64,000 bases of DNA from Actinomyces sp. UMB0138 (lineage in GTDB: Bacteria > Bacillota > Negativicutes > Veillonellales > Veillonellaceae): NCBI RefSeq assembly GCF_002849225.1, contig NZ_PKMC01000002.1, positions 186,001 to 250,000 of the forward strand, read 5' to 3'. The position numbers were made by a program, and so were the translations under genes. A model generated the notes under the pieces. The model had not been told where the DNA came from. It did not search any database and saw only the letters and a program-made list of their open reading frames with translations. This document shows, one piece after another, positions 36,646 through 45,941 of this stretch; positions within the stretch are counted from its first letter, which is position 1, and every line of letters begins with the position of its first letter.

Positions 36646-39024
36646 GTGGCGGATCCAAAAAAGGATGGGCCAGGCAAACTGACGCGCCGCGAGTTGCGCC
36701 TGCAACGGCAGAGCCGCAACACAGCCGCTTCCAAGTCGGGGAGTGGCCCCGAGTCGACCCCTAGAACTGGCAATCCCACTGGCGCGGCGTCCCGCCCTAG
36801 CAGGACTACGTCCTCGAAAAGCACGTCTTCGCGGCTGTCGCATCCGAAACGGTCGGGTGCGCACACGCCGCCTCCCTCGTACCAGCCGAAGCAAAAAGGC
36901 ACTTCTACCCGTTCCGACAAGTCGGTGCAAAAGCGCAACAAAAAAACCACTAGGTCGTGGCCGAAACGGCTTGGCATCGGGCTCCTTGGCGCTTTCCTAT
37001 TAGGCATCATTGCTGCTGGCACTACATTCCTGGTCGCGTACGTAACCATGGATATTCCGGGGCCAGACAAGTTGGCCCGGGCCCAAACCTCTACCGTTTA
37101 CTTTGCCGACGGCAAGACTGAAATGGGCAAGTTCCAAACCCAGAATCGGCAAATCATCGACGCCAGTAAGCTGCCGGATTATATTGGGCACTCCGTCGTC
37201 GCTTCGGAAGACTCCACTTTCTTTGAAAACAACGGCATCGACGTTAAGGGCATCGCAAGAGCCCTGGTAAACAACGTCATGGGCAAGCCGCGGCAGGGTG
37301 CTTCAACCCTTTCCCAGCAGTACGTCGAAAACTACTACACCGGTTCCACGAACAACGTACACGGCCTGCGCGCCTACCTGGCGAAGTTCAAAGAGACCAT
37401 CTTGGCGTTGAAGATCAACCGGGAACAGTCCAAGGACGAAATCCTGGGCAACTACCTAAATACCATCTATTGGGGTCGCGGCGCCTACGGGATCGAGGCA
37501 GCATCTCACGCGTACTTCAACAAACCCGCTGCTGAGCTGACCCCATCCGAGGCGGCACTTCTAGCTGGGATCATTCCCGCACCCTCTTCCTGGGATCCCG
37601 CAATCGACCCAGAGATGGCCCGCCAGCGGTGGGATCGGGTCGTGGATCGACTAGTTGAAGGTAACTGGATTCGGGCCGAAGAAGCCAAAAAGATGGCCTT
37701 CCCGAATGTGGCTCCCCCGCATCAGGTACAGCCATCCCTTACCGGCACCAATGGTTACCTGTTAGCTCACGTGCGTTCCGAAATGCGTCAGAAGGCCGGC
37801 TACACGGACGAGCAAATCGACACTATGGGCTTACAGATCGTCACCACCATCCAACCAGACCGGCAAAAAGCCGCCGTTGACGCGGTGAACAACCTTCCGG
37901 CGGATCGGCCGAAGCAGCTTCGCACAGGCCTGGTGTCGGTAGACCCAGAAACTGGCGGGATCGTTGCTGAATACGGCGGTGCCGACTTCCAGAAAGTACA
38001 GAGGTCGGCTGCCTTCCAGGACAATGCCATGGCCGGTTCTACTTTCAAGCCCTTCGCGCTGATCGCCGCGCTGCAGGGCGGCGATTCAATCTATTCCACA
38101 GTGGACGGGTCTTCCCCCATGGCATTAGGGGCCGCCAATGTTTCCAACTATGCTTCCATCTCCTTTGGACCGGTCACCTACAAGAAGGCCACCCAATATT
38201 CGATCAACACCGCATACGTGCGCATCAACCAAAAGGTTGGGCCAGCCACCACCAAGCAAGTAGCAATCGATGCGGGCTACCCGGAAAACACCCCGGGCCT
38301 AGACGAATCACCCACCAACGTGCTGGGCTCGTCCTCGCCGCACACAGTGGACATTGCCACCGCATATTCCACCATCGCCTCGCGCGGCGTGCGCCGTGAC
38401 GCGCACATCGTTGACCAGGTCAAAGACAAGGCAAACGACGTGTTGTACAAGGCCGACACTGCTGGAAAACGGGTGTTTGACGAAGACATAATGGATCAAA
38501 CCACCGAGGCGCTGCAAGCCGTAGTACGCGGCGGCTCCGGCGACAAAGCCCAAGCCCTGGGCCGTCCCGCAGCAGCCAAGACTGGCTCCTCTGAGGAAAA
38601 CCGCTCTGCCCAATTCGCCGGTTTTGTGCCCCAGCTAGTCACTGTCGTGTCTATGTACCAGGTGGGCGAGGACGGATCCGAACAATCCATCACCCCATTC
38701 GGTGGGGTGGGGGAAGTAACCGGCTCAACCTGGCCGGCGCAAGTGTGGACCTGGTACATGCAGGACGCGCTAGCGGACACTCCCGTCCAGCAATTCGAAG
38801 GATGGGCGCCGGCTTCTAGTAGCAGGCAGGCTCCCGCCCCCGCCCCGGCTCCTGCGCCCAGTCAGCAGGAACAGCGGTCTGAAAGCCCCAGCCCTTCGCC
38901 CTCGGAAGAGGTCACTGAAAGCACCATCGAAGAAGAGCCTGACCAGCAACACGAAGAAGAACATAAGCAGCAAGGCCGCCAGTCCAGCCCTTCGCCCTCG
39001 CAAAGCGGCGGACGGCGCCAATAA
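36646..39024 (+). CDS. Bifunctional penicillin-binding protein (class A, PBP1A type)
   Basis: 792 residues from GTG 36646 with a gaaggggg site. A basic, Ser/Pro/Arg-rich cytoplasmic tail of about 105 residues is followed by one membrane helix (LGIGLLGAFLLGIIAAGTTF). The glycosyltransferase domain has EDSTFFENNGIDVKGIARA and GASTLSQQYVEN; the transpeptidase domain has STFK (catalytic Ser), SIN and KTGSS. The C-terminal 100 residues are low-complexity Pro/Ser/Glu/Gln. Polymerises and crosslinks peptidoglycan; divergent from the esterase. Confidence 0.95.
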   Translation: MADPKKDGPGKLTRRELRLQRQSRNTAASKSGSGPESTPRTGNPTGAASRPSRTTSSKSTSSRLSHPKRSGAHTPPPSYQPKQKGTSTRSDKSVQKRNKKTTRSWPKRLGIGLLGAFLLGIIAAGTTFLVAYVTMDIPGPDKLARAQTSTVYFADGKTEMGKFQTQNRQIIDASKLPDYIGHSVVASEDSTFFENNGIDVKGIARALVNNVMGKPRQGASTLSQQYVENYYTGSTNNVHGLRAYLAKFKETILALKINREQSKDEILGNYLNTIYWGRGAYGIEAASHAYFNKPAAELTPSEAALLAGIIPAPSSWDPAIDPEMARQRWDRVVDRLVEGNWIRAEEAKKMAFPNVAPPHQVQPSLTGTNGYLLAHVRSEMRQKAGYTDEQIDTMGLQIVTTIQPDRQKAAVDAVNNLPADRPKQLRTGLVSVDPETGGIVAEYGGADFQKVQRSAAFQDNAMAGSTFKPFALIAALQGGDSIYSTVDGSSPMALGAANVSNYASISFGPVTYKKATQYSINTAYVRINQKVGPATTKQVAIDAGYPENTPGLDESPTNVLGSSSPHTVDIATAYSTIASRGVRRDAHIVDQVKDKANDVLYKADTAGKRVFDEDIMDQTTEALQAVVRGGSGDKAQALGRPAAAKTGSSEENRSAQFAGFVPQLVTVVSMYQVGEDGSEQSITPFGGVGEVTGSTWPAQVWTWYMQDALADTPVQQFEGWAPASSSRQAPAPAPAPAPSQQEQRSESPSPSPSEEVTESTIEEEPDQQHEEEHKQQGRQSSPSPSQSGGRRQ

Positions 39025-39132
39025 TGTGGCAGGCTCCGCCCAAAAAAGGGGTAGTAAGTCGGCGGCGAAGCCGTTAGACTAAACACTTGGCTGTACTTTG
39101 CACCCGCAAAGAAGGCCAACGCAGACCCTCCT

Positions 39133-39170
39133 GTCACGGAAGGACCGTGACCGTTTAGACCAAAGGAGGT
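39133..39170 (+). promoter_or_regulatory. rpsF leader hairpin and strong ribosome binding site
   Basis: A perfect 7-bp stem (39133-39139 with 39145-39151, gtcacgg/ccgtgac) lies 28 bases before rpsF, followed by aaaggaggt at 39162-39170. Leaders of rpsF operons in many bacteria carry an S6-S18 binding motif; whether this hairpin is such a site is only a suggestion. Confidence 0.45.
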
Positions 39171-39179
39171 GGGTTATCA

Positions 39180-39467
39180 ATGCGTGAGTATGAACTCATG
39201 GTCATCCTGGACCCGCAGCTCGACGAGCGTGCGGTCCCCGCATCCATGGAAAAGATCACCAAGTTTGTAACCAACAATGGTGGTTCCGCGGAAGTTGACG
39301 TTTGGGGCAAGCGCCGCTTGGCCTACGAAATTCTGAAGCACTCCGAAGGCATCTACGTGGTCATCAAGCTGAAGACCACCCCCGCCGACGCTAAGGAACT
39401 CGACCGTCAGCTCACTCTGAACGAAACCGTTCTTCGCACCAAGCTGATGCGTTTGGACAACAAGTAG
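39180..39467 (+). CDS. rpsF: 30S ribosomal protein S6
   Basis: 95 residues, normal length. N-terminus [16 protein letters not shown] is diagnostic, as is the GKRRLAYEI segment. First gene of rpsF-ssb-rpsR-rplI, the standard order. Binds S18 in the small subunit. Confidence 0.97.
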   Translation: MREYELMVILDPQLDERAVPASMEKITKFVTNNGGSAEVDVWGKRRLAYEILKHSEGIYVVIKLKTTPADAKELDRQLTLNETVLRTKLMRLDNK

Positions 39468-39494
39468 TAACCCGATAGAACCAACGGAGGAATC

Positions 39495-40085
39495 ATGGCC
39501 GGAGACACCGTAATAACGGTAGTAGGAAACCTAACCGCTGACCCGGAACTCAGGTTCACGGCATCTGGCGCGCCCGTCGCGTCGTTCACGATCGCCTCCA
39601 CTCCCCGCCGGTACAACCGTCAGTCAGGGCAGTGGGAAGATGGCGAAGCCCTCTTCATGCGCTGCTCCCTGTGGCGGCAGGCAGCAGAAAATGCTGCTGA
39701 CTCGCTACAAAAAGGTATGCGCGTCATTGCGCAGGGGCGGTTGCAGCAGCGCTCTTATGAAACCCGCGAGGGTGAGAAGCGTACTGTCGTCGAAATGCAA
39801 GTAGACGAAATCGGCCCCTCACTAGCCTTCGCCACCGCAAGGGTGGAACGCTCCCAGCGGGGCGGATCCGGCTTTGGTGGCGGCCAAGGCGGCTACGGTG
39901 GCGGCCAGCAGAACCAGGGCGGCTACGGTGGTGGCCAGCCCCAAAACTATGGGCAGCCAAACCAGGGTCAGGGATTCGGTTCTAACGCAAGCTACAATGC
40001 GCCAACCGGCGGTTCGCCCGAAGATCCGTGGAGCACCGGCGGAGCACAAGCCGGCTCCAGCTTCGACGACGCACCCCCGTTCTAA
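39495..40085 (+). CDS. ssb: Single-stranded DNA-binding protein
   Basis: 196 residues. OB-fold at residues 1-115 ([22 protein letters not shown]), a Gly/Gln/Tyr-rich linker with GGYGGGQ repeats (residues 115-160), and the acidic C-terminal tip DDAPPF used to recruit replication and repair partners. Lies between rpsF and rpsR as in most bacteria. Confidence 0.97.
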   Translation: MAGDTVITVVGNLTADPELRFTASGAPVASFTIASTPRRYNRQSGQWEDGEALFMRCSLWRQAAENAADSLQKGMRVIAQGRLQQRSYETREGEKRTVVEMQVDEIGPSLAFATARVERSQRGGSGFGGGQGGYGGGQQNQGGYGGGQPQNYGQPNQGQGFGSNASYNAPTGGSPEDPWSTGGAQAGSSFDDAPPF

Positions 40086-40169
40086 AGCGCAAAGGGCACA
40101 CAGCCCAATTTCCAGGATTCCGCCCTCGTTAGAGGGCTGCCGCAAGGCAACAGACCATAAGGAGAAGGC

Positions 40170-40418
40170 ATGGCAAGGCAGCAAAAGGCTCGCACTGTTA
40201 AGCCAATTAAGAAGAAGGCGAACCCGTTCCGGGGCGTCGAAAATGTAGTAATCGATTACAAGGACACCGCTCTGCTGCGCAAGTTCATTTCGGACCGCGG
40301 CAAGATCCGCGCCCGTCGCGTGACCGGTGTTTCCGTACAGCAGCAGCGTCTAATCGCCAAGGCCGTCAAGAACGCCCGCGAGGTCGCACTGCTTCCGTAC
40401 TCGTCGTCCGGCCGCTGA
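40170..40418 (+). CDS. rpsR: 30S ribosomal protein S18
   Basis: 82 residues with core motifs [17 protein letters not shown] and [12 protein letters not shown]. No zinc-ribbon CxxC cysteines are present, so this is the zinc-independent form. The 84-base gap before it contains an imperfect hairpin but no terminator. Confidence 0.96.
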   Translation: MARQQKARTVKPIKKKANPFRGVENVVIDYKDTALLRKFISDRGKIRARRVTGVSVQQQRLIAKAVKNAREVALLPYSSSGR

Positions 40419-40431
40419 TAGGAGGGGAACA

Positions 40432-40893
40432 ATGGCAGCACAGACAAAAGTCGTACTAAACGTTGACGTCCCGAACCTAGGCGTTACTGGTGACGTTGTA
40501 ACCGTTCGCGCAGGCTACGCACGTAACCTGCTGTTCCCGCGTAACTTGGCCTCCAAGTGGACCCCGGGTGCACAGCGTCAGATCGATCAGATGCAGGCAG
40601 CTCGCCGCAAGCGCGAAATCGCCTCGATCGACGATGCTCGCGCAATCCGCGATGCACTGCAGGGCTCCGAGGGCGTTGTCATCTCTAAGAAGGCAACCGA
40701 CACCGGCCGTCTGTTCGCGTCCGTGTCCACTGCCGAGATCGCTGCTGCGGTCAAGGAACAGCTGGGCCAGACCATCGATCGTCGTGGCGTCTCTTGGGAA
40801 GCCCCGATCAAGAGCACTGGTTCTTACAAGGTGAACGTTTCCCTTCACCCCGAGGTCGACGCGACCTTGGCAGTAAAGGTTGACGGCGAATAG
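40432..40893 (+). CDS. rplI: 50S ribosomal protein L9
   Basis: 153 residues, full length. N-terminal L9 domain KVVLNVDVPNLGVTGDVVTVRAGYARN with the conserved GYARN(L/Y)L FP motif, connecting helix and C-terminal domain. Ends at a terminator. Confidence 0.97.
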   Translation: MAAQTKVVLNVDVPNLGVTGDVVTVRAGYARNLLFPRNLASKWTPGAQRQIDQMQAARRKREIASIDDARAIRDALQGSEGVVISKKATDTGRLFASVSTAEIAAAVKEQLGQTIDRRGVSWEAPIKSTGSYKVNVSLHPEVDATLAVKVDGE

Positions 40894-40908
40894 TTTTTAT
40901 TCAGCATT

Positions 40909-40944
40909 ACGGCCCGTGAGCGTTTAGGCGCCCGGGCCGTTTTG
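40909..40944 (+). terminator. Terminator after rplI
   Basis: Stem acggcccg/cgggccgt with a 16-base loop followed by tttgct. Confidence 0.85.
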
Positions 40945-41155
40945 CTATCCCGGTGGCGCGTTTGTTTACTCCGCGAAAGCACATCTAATTGCCTAGAGCA
41001 CTTGGATTGGTTGAAAGCACATGGAAATGCGTACCGGGAGGCATGCTTTCGACGTGTTGGTGTGCTTTTGGCGCAGACCAGCCAGGAAGCTCCAGCTTTA
41101 TAACGCAAAATTGCGTCCCGGATCTAGGGGGCGTCGGTCCCGGTAGGGTAAGAGT

Positions 41156-42079
41156 ATGGATCAGACGGTAATTGACCGGGCGCGCGGCGCCCTTCTTGGG
41201 CAACTCGTCGGCGACGCATTTGGCGCCCAAATGGAGTTCATGAGTCCCGAAGAAGTCAAGGATCAGTTCGCAAATCATACCGTCATGGGGCCATCTGCCG
41301 TCCACGGGACCATAGCGGGTCAGATCACTGACGATTCTGAGATGGCGCTCTGCCTGGCTCGCTCGATCATTGCCGAGGGCGAATATTCTTCGGCTGCAGC
41401 TTTTGCGGCGTATCGGGAATGGGGGAATTCGCAGCCCTTCAGCATGGGCATGGCCACCCGTTCCGCACTGGCAGGCAGACGCTCAAAGGAGACCCAGGCC
41501 AATGGCGCCCTCATGCGCATCAGTCCACTAGGAATCTACGGGTGGCACGCACCCCTACACCAAGTGGGCACGTGGGCCGCCACCGACGCCGCACTAACCC
41601 ACCCGCACGCGGTAACGCGCGCAGCCAACTCGCTCTACGCCATGGCAATCGCACTTGGCGTACGCGGACTGACTGCAGCCGCTATCTACAGGATGGTCCT
41701 CAACTGGGCGAAGGAAATGCGCGTGCCAGACCCGGTTCTGCGCGCGATAATCCGGGCGCAAGACAATCTTCCCGAAGATTTCATGACTCATCAGGGCTGG
41801 GTGATGATAGCCCTGCAAAATGCGTTCTACCAGTTGTTGCATGCTATCTCGGGCGAGGACGCCATCCGCACGAGCGTTTTGCAGGGCGGGGATACGGATA
41901 CAAACGCTGCCATAGCCGGGGCCCTAGTAGGGGCCGCCGGGGCCAGTTTTCCGCCCTCGTGGGTGCAAGTCGTATTAGAGGCCGAACCGGAACAGGCCAG
42001 TGCCCACCCGCGGCCTCCACGCCTATGGGGAGCCAACGCACTAGTACTTGCTGAACAGCTGGTACATCTGGGGCTGTAG
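41156..42079 (+). CDS. ADP-ribosylglycohydrolase family protein (DraG/ARH type)
   Basis: 307 residues. Family metal-binding motifs are visible: GALLGQLVGDAFGA at the N-terminus, ITDDSEMALCLA near residues 57-68, NGALMRISPLG near 117, and GGDTDTNAAIAGALVGA near 244. Enzymes of this family remove ADP-ribose from proteins or small molecules using two Mg ions. No ADP-ribosyltransferase partner or nitrogenase gene is nearby. The 260-base gap upstream holds the rplI terminator and no supported gene. Confidence 0.9.
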   Translation: MDQTVIDRARGALLGQLVGDAFGAQMEFMSPEEVKDQFANHTVMGPSAVHGTIAGQITDDSEMALCLARSIIAEGEYSSAAAFAAYREWGNSQPFSMGMATRSALAGRRSKETQANGALMRISPLGIYGWHAPLHQVGTWAATDAALTHPHAVTRAANSLYAMAIALGVRGLTAAAIYRMVLNWAKEMRVPDPVLRAIIRAQDNLPEDFMTHQGWVMIALQNAFYQLLHAISGEDAIRTSVLQGGDTDTNAAIAGALVGAAGASFPPSWVQVVLEAEPEQASAHPRPPRLWGANALVLAEQLVHLGL

Positions 42080-42367
42080 AAATATTTCTGTAAGAGGCAG
42101 ATCATAAAGGGGTATAGCGCGGTTGCAATTTTACTTCCCCAGACCGTTGCTGGAATCTCTGGACCGGCCTAAGGCTGACTCGCAGCGGACGTGAACGTTT
42201 GGCATACGCCTGGTGCTGTTGAATGTAGTCAATTTGCTGAAGCTGCGATAGCTGATTACGTTTTTTCAGACCAGAAGCCCACAGTTGCCAGAGGATGACG
42301 TTGCACTTATGGTACGAATGGGAAATGCTTCCCGCGGAGCAAATAAGTACTGTAGAGAGAAGAAATA
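42080..42367. other. Gene-free spacer before the small membrane protein
   Basis: 288 bases between the ADP-ribosylglycohydrolase and the 89-residue protein. No convincing terminator, repeat or small ORF with a ribosome binding site is visible. It probably holds the promoter of the downstream gene. Confidence 0.5.
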
Positions 42368-42637
42368 ATGGCCAACAAAGACGTGGGCCGGTTCAGCCCT
42401 TCGGCGGCATCGACACTGCTAGTGAAGATCGGCATCGGCATCTACATTTTTTCGCTGATCATGCGCACACTCGGCTCGTATCTAATGAACTGGGGCGACG
42501 GTCAGGTTGGATCTGCAAAGCCGCTGGGAGCCGTGGTCAGCTTCTTAGTGGGGGAGATGCAGGCACTCTCGCTGCCGACGGTTGCCACGGTCTGCATTAT
42601 TGCGGCGATCGTGATCCGCCACTGCTCGCACCGGTAG
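42368..42637 (+). CDS. Hypothetical small membrane protein
   Basis: 89 residues with two hydrophobic segments (about 18-40 and 62-85) and a short polar loop between. I do not recognise a family. ATG with gagagaag ten bases before. It faces the MATE gene end to end, with two bases between the stops, and no terminator is seen in that gap. Confidence 0.6.
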   Translation: MANKDVGRFSPSAASTLLVKIGIGIYIFSLIMRTLGSYLMNWGDGQVGSAKPLGAVVSFLVGEMQALSLPTVATVCIIAAIVIRHCSHR

Positions 42638-42639
42638 GC

Positions 42640-44049
42640 TTACCCTTCGGCGTTTTCCATCCACTTGCTGCCGCGCGCCCTCAACGCCAGGACCACGGCA
42701 CGCGCGCCGAACATGATCGCCGCGTAACCGATCCAAACCCATACCAGATTGGTGCCAGCGTGGTTGCCCCCAAGGATCCACCCGTAAGAGGGCGCCGTCG
42801 CGGGTAAGGACTGTCCGCCCGCCAAAGCTGCCGACCAGGTGTTGCCAAAGTGGGCGATTGCTAGGGCAGCGGGAGCGTACACCGCCAACACCACCACGTA
42901 AGAGGCGGCCATGTACTTTGAATCGTTTGCCCCGATTAGCACTCCGTCAAGCATGTAAACCACTCCGGCCAGCGGTTGCATCAGCCCGGCCACGATCAGT
43001 CCAATTGCGGTAGCCATCAGCACCTGCTGGTCAGAGGAATAAATGCGGCCGATCACAGGCGAGCCCACAATGATTATTGCCCCCAGGAAGACGCCCACGC
43101 CGGCGCCCCAGGCTAGGCACCGACCGAGCACCGCCTTCACCCGGTCGAAATTGCCAGTACCTAAAGCGTGGCCTGTCAGTGCCTGCGCGGCGATCGCCAA
43201 AGCGTCGAGGCTGAAAGAGGACAATGCCCAAATAGAGTTGATCACCTGGTGCGAAGCTAGGGTTAGGTCGCCCAGGCGGGTGGCTGCGCTAACGGTCAGC
43301 ACGCCACACAACTGCAGTGCGAGGGACCGAATCAGTAGTGGTAGCCCAGAGAATCCAGACTTCCTAATGCCCTCTATGGACGGGCGGACAGATACGCCCT
43401 CGCGCCTGGCCCCGCGGTAAACAATCAGGCACAGCGCGACAGCCATGCCAGTTTGTGCTAGTGCCGTACCAATGCCGGCGCCCCGGATACCAAGGTCAAC
43501 CCCGTAAATTAGGGTGGCGTTCAAACAAACGTTTGCCAGGGCGCCCAGTGTGGCCACGACGAACGGCGTGCGAGTGTTGAGCATGCCGCGCAGGGTGCCG
43601 GTGGCAGCCATGACCGTAAGCATGGAAATGAGGCCGGGTGCTGCCGCCCGCAAGTAGATGCCGGCGTACTCGGAAGCAGCGGGGGAGGCGCCAAATAGGG
43701 AAGCCAGTTGGGGAGCGGCGGCCAATAGCACCAGTGCGAGCAGCAAGCCGATGCCAGCTGCAAGCCACATCCCGTCAATGCCGCCGCGCAGTGCGCCTTT
43801 CTTGTCCCCAGCTCCCAGGCGCCGCGAAGTCAGTGCCGTTGTGGTGTAGGCCAGGAAAATGCACATGCCGACGAACAGGTTCAAGATGGTGGTGCCCACC
43901 GCCATGCCGGCTAACTGCTCCGTACCTAGGTGGCCGACCATGGCCGAATCAGCCATGGTCATAAGTGGTTCTGCTACCAGTGCGCCGAGGGCGGGTATCG
44001 CCAGTTCTAGGATTTGTCGGTTCAAGGTGCTCTGGCGCGGCTTGTCCAC
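42640..44049 (-). CDS. MATE family efflux transporter (DinF-like)
   Basis: 469 residues, GTG start with ggagg four bases ahead. Twelve membrane helices in two halves; the N-terminal motif PALGALVAEPLMTMADSAMVGHLGTEQLAGMAVG is typical of the DinF branch, which exports drugs or cell-envelope precursors using an ion gradient. Its promoter shares the intergenic region with dnaB and its DnaA boxes. Substrate unknown. Confidence 0.9.
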   Translation of the reverse strand: MDKPRQSTLNRQILELAIPALGALVAEPLMTMADSAMVGHLGTEQLAGMAVGTTILNLFVGMCIFLAYTTTALTSRRLGAGDKKGALRGGIDGMWLAAGIGLLLALVLLAAAPQLASLFGASPAASEYAGIYLRAAAPGLISMLTVMAATGTLRGMLNTRTPFVVATLGALANVCLNATLIYGVDLGIRGAGIGTALAQTGMAVALCLIVYRGARREGVSVRPSIEGIRKSGFSGLPLLIRSLALQLCGVLTVSAATRLGDLTLASHQVINSIWALSSFSLDALAIAAQALTGHALGTGNFDRVKAVLGRCLAWGAGVGVFLGAIIIVGSPVIGRIYSSDQQVLMATAIGLIVAGLMQPLAGVVYMLDGVLIGANDSKYMAASYVVVLAVYAPAALAIAHFGNTWSAALAGGQSLPATAPSYGWILGGNHAGTNLVWVWIGYAAIMFGARAVVLALRARGSKWMENAEG

Positions 44050-44066
44050 TTTTCCTCCGAAATTGG

Positions 44067-44225
44067 TTATCCACAGCCTGTGTATAAAGCTGTGGACTTT
44101 TTAGCCGGTGAAAGCCGGTTTACCTGCTTTACTGTGGTTTTATCAGCAGTTTTTGTCCACACGCTTTCCACAGGGTGGGAGATTTTATCCCCAAGAACTC
44201 CACAATAGTGGCCAGCTTATCCACA
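44067..44225. promoter_or_regulatory. Phased DnaA-box array in the MATE-dnaB intergenic region
   Basis: Four box-like sites in the same orientation: TTATCCACA at 44067-44075, TTGTCCACA at 44153-44161, TTATCCCCA at 44185-44193 and TTATCCACA at 44217-44225. The last three start exactly 32 bp apart, about three helical turns. Weaker TCCACA and TGTGGA elements lie between (44165, 44198). The array ends 76 bases before the dnaB start and could regulate dnaB or titrate DnaA. Confidence 0.8.
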
Positions 44226-44301
44226 TGCCAGCCGGAAGCAGCTTGGTTTTTTCCGTCCTCTTGTTCGATACTTAGAGCAAAGTGACTTCCAGGGGGTATA
44301 C

Positions 44302-45639
44302 ATGGCTGAAGAGTCCGCTTACGATCGCGTTCCGCCTCACGACAATGATGCAGAGCAGTCCGTATTGGGCGCCATGTTGCTGTCTAAGGATGCGATCGCG
44401 GATGTTACCGAGCAGATGCGCGGTTCGGACTACTACGCCCCGAAACACGAGATCATTCACAACGCGATCATTGACCTGTACGGCCGGGAAGAACCCGCTG
44501 ATGCCGTTACCGTTGCGGCGGAGCTAGAGCGTAAAGGCGACCTGAATCGCGTAGGTGGCGCCCCTTACCTGCACACTCTGACTACGGTCGTCCCCACGGC
44601 CGCCAACGCAAACTACTACGCCAGGATCGTCCGCGAGAAGGCGCAGCTGCGGTCGCTGGTAGATGTGGGTACCCGAATCGTGCAGCTGGGTTACAGTGCC
44701 GAGGGCGGCGATCCAGCCGAGATTATCAACACCGCGCAAAGCGAGATCTATGCGGTCACGTCGAACCGCACTGCCGAAGATTATGTTCCCATTTCGGATG
44801 CCATCGAACCGCTGGTTGAAGAACTGGAGGCAATCGAGAACAACAAGGGCGAAGCCCAGGGGGTACCCACGGGATTCCACGATCTGGATCGGCTCTTGGG
44901 CGGTCTGCACGAAGGGCAGATGATCATTGTTGCTGCCCGTCCCGCAATGGGTAAGTCCACCCTGGCACTGGACTTTTGCCGGTCCGCTTCCATTCATCAC
45001 GGGGTAGCTTCGGTTATCTTCAGCTTGGAAATGTCGCGCGGCGAGATCGCTATGCGTATGCTCTCTGCCGAAGCGCGCGTGCCCATGTCGAAGATGCGGC
45101 GAGGCGAGATGGAGAGGCAGGACTGGGTGAAGATTGCCGAGGTAATCGGCAAGACCGATGAAGCCCCCCTCTTTATTGACGATTCCCCAAACATGTCTAT
45201 GACCGAGATTAGGGCAAAGTGCCGCCGGCTAAAGCAGCAGCATAATCTGGGGCTGATTGTGGTTGACTACCTGCAGCTGATGACTTCGGGACGCGCCGTG
45301 GAATCGCGCCAGCAGGAAGTGTCTGACTTCTCGCGTTCGCTGAAATTGTTGGCAAAGGAATTGGGAGTGCCGGTTATTGCGGTAGCGCAGCTGAACCGTG
45401 GCCCCGAACAGCGCACCGATCATAAGCCGATGATGGCGGACTTGCGTGAATCCGGCTCGCTAGAACAGGACGCTGACGTAATCATGTTGCTGCATCGTCC
45501 CGAAGCGTACGAAGAAGATAACCGTCCGGGCGAGGCAGACATTATTGTGGCCAAGCATCGTAATGGTTCTACGGGCACTATTGCCGTGTCTTTCTTGGGA
45601 CACTACGCCTCTTTTGCCTCACTGGGCCCAGAGGCTTAA
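44302..45639 (+). CDS. dnaB: Replicative DNA helicase DnaB
   Basis: 445 residues. N-terminal collar-forming domain (residues 1-155), then the RecA-like motor with Walker A ARPAMGKST at 212-220 and Walker B LIVVDYLQLM, and the RESGSLEQDADVI segment near the end. Hexameric 5'-3' helicase at the fork. No intein is inserted. gggggt lies ahead of the ATG. Its promoter region carries the DnaA-box array; the DUF721 protein at 19527 is a candidate loader or operator. Confidence 0.97.
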   Translation: MAEESAYDRVPPHDNDAEQSVLGAMLLSKDAIADVTEQMRGSDYYAPKHEIIHNAIIDLYGREEPADAVTVAAELERKGDLNRVGGAPYLHTLTTVVPTAANANYYARIVREKAQLRSLVDVGTRIVQLGYSAEGGDPAEIINTAQSEIYAVTSNRTAEDYVPISDAIEPLVEELEAIENNKGEAQGVPTGFHDLDRLLGGLHEGQMIIVAARPAMGKSTLALDFCRSASIHHGVASVIFSLEMSRGEIAMRMLSAEARVPMSKMRRGEMERQDWVKIAEVIGKTDEAPLFIDDSPNMSMTEIRAKCRRLKQQHNLGLIVVDYLQLMTSGRAVESRQQEVSDFSRSLKLLAKELGVPVIAVAQLNRGPEQRTDHKPMMADLRESGSLEQDADVIMLLHRPEAYEEDNRPGEADIIVAKHRNGSTGTIAVSFLGHYASFASLGPEA

Positions 45640-45674
45640 TCTCAAATAGTAAATACTTTATTGCGCAGCATTTT

Positions 45675-45710
45675 TTGATGGTGATATAAAAATATCATCC
45701 TATTTTATCT
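45675..45710 (+). promoter_or_regulatory. Promoter/operator candidate of the thiosulfate uptake operon
   Basis: A TTGATG element (45675-45680) is followed by an inverted repeat TGATAT-aaaa-ATATCA at 45682-45697 and a TA-rich tattttatct stretch. The palindrome would lie in the spacer of a promoter, a position fit for a repressor or activator. Confidence 0.4.
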
Positions 45711-45725
45711 ATCTAAAGGGATGTT

Positions 45726-45836
45726 ATGCGCACTGAATTCGCTGCTTTGTCACACACCGCCACAGCTTCTTTCCAAGCTGTCGCGATGATGTGCGTTTCA
45801 GCTGCGCATATGTGTTTGATGCACCCTTCGCGCTAA
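45726..45836 (+). CDS. Short Cys/Met/His-containing leader ORF upstream of the thiosulfate transporter
   Basis: 36 codons from ATG 45726 to TAA 45834-45836, with aaaggg five bases ahead. The C-terminal half holds MMC, HMC and a closing MHPSR; the two Cys codons sit among Met and His codons. Actinobacteria use short upstream ORFs with Cys codons to sense cysteine supply by ribosome stalling (described in mycobacteria). Here the next gene, 105 bases downstream, imports sulfur. A stem ctccg/cggag lies in that gap. Translation and regulatory role are inferred. Confidence 0.55.
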   Translation: MRTEFAALSHTATASFQAVAMMCVSAAHMCLMHPSR

Positions 45837-45941
45837 ACTTTTCAGCCTTCGCCCAGGCATAATTAGGGCTACCCTCCACTCCGATTTTATTTAGCGGAGC
45901 TATATCCATTTTCTCTTTCTTTCCCAATTCAGGAGATTACT

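Noticed and set aside
40989..41171. 60-codon plus-strand ORF with several Cys codons before the ADP-ribosylglycohydrolase
   Set aside because: TTG start without a ribosome binding site, and it runs into the next gene in another frame. A leader role cannot be supported.
22350..45639. Inteins in gyrA or dnaB
   Set aside because: Both proteins have normal length with uninterrupted catalytic motifs.
45724..45927. 67-codon ORF on the minus strand in the dnaB-yedE gap
   Set aside because: No ribosome binding site and no family features; it lies opposite the better supported leader ORF and the operon promoter.
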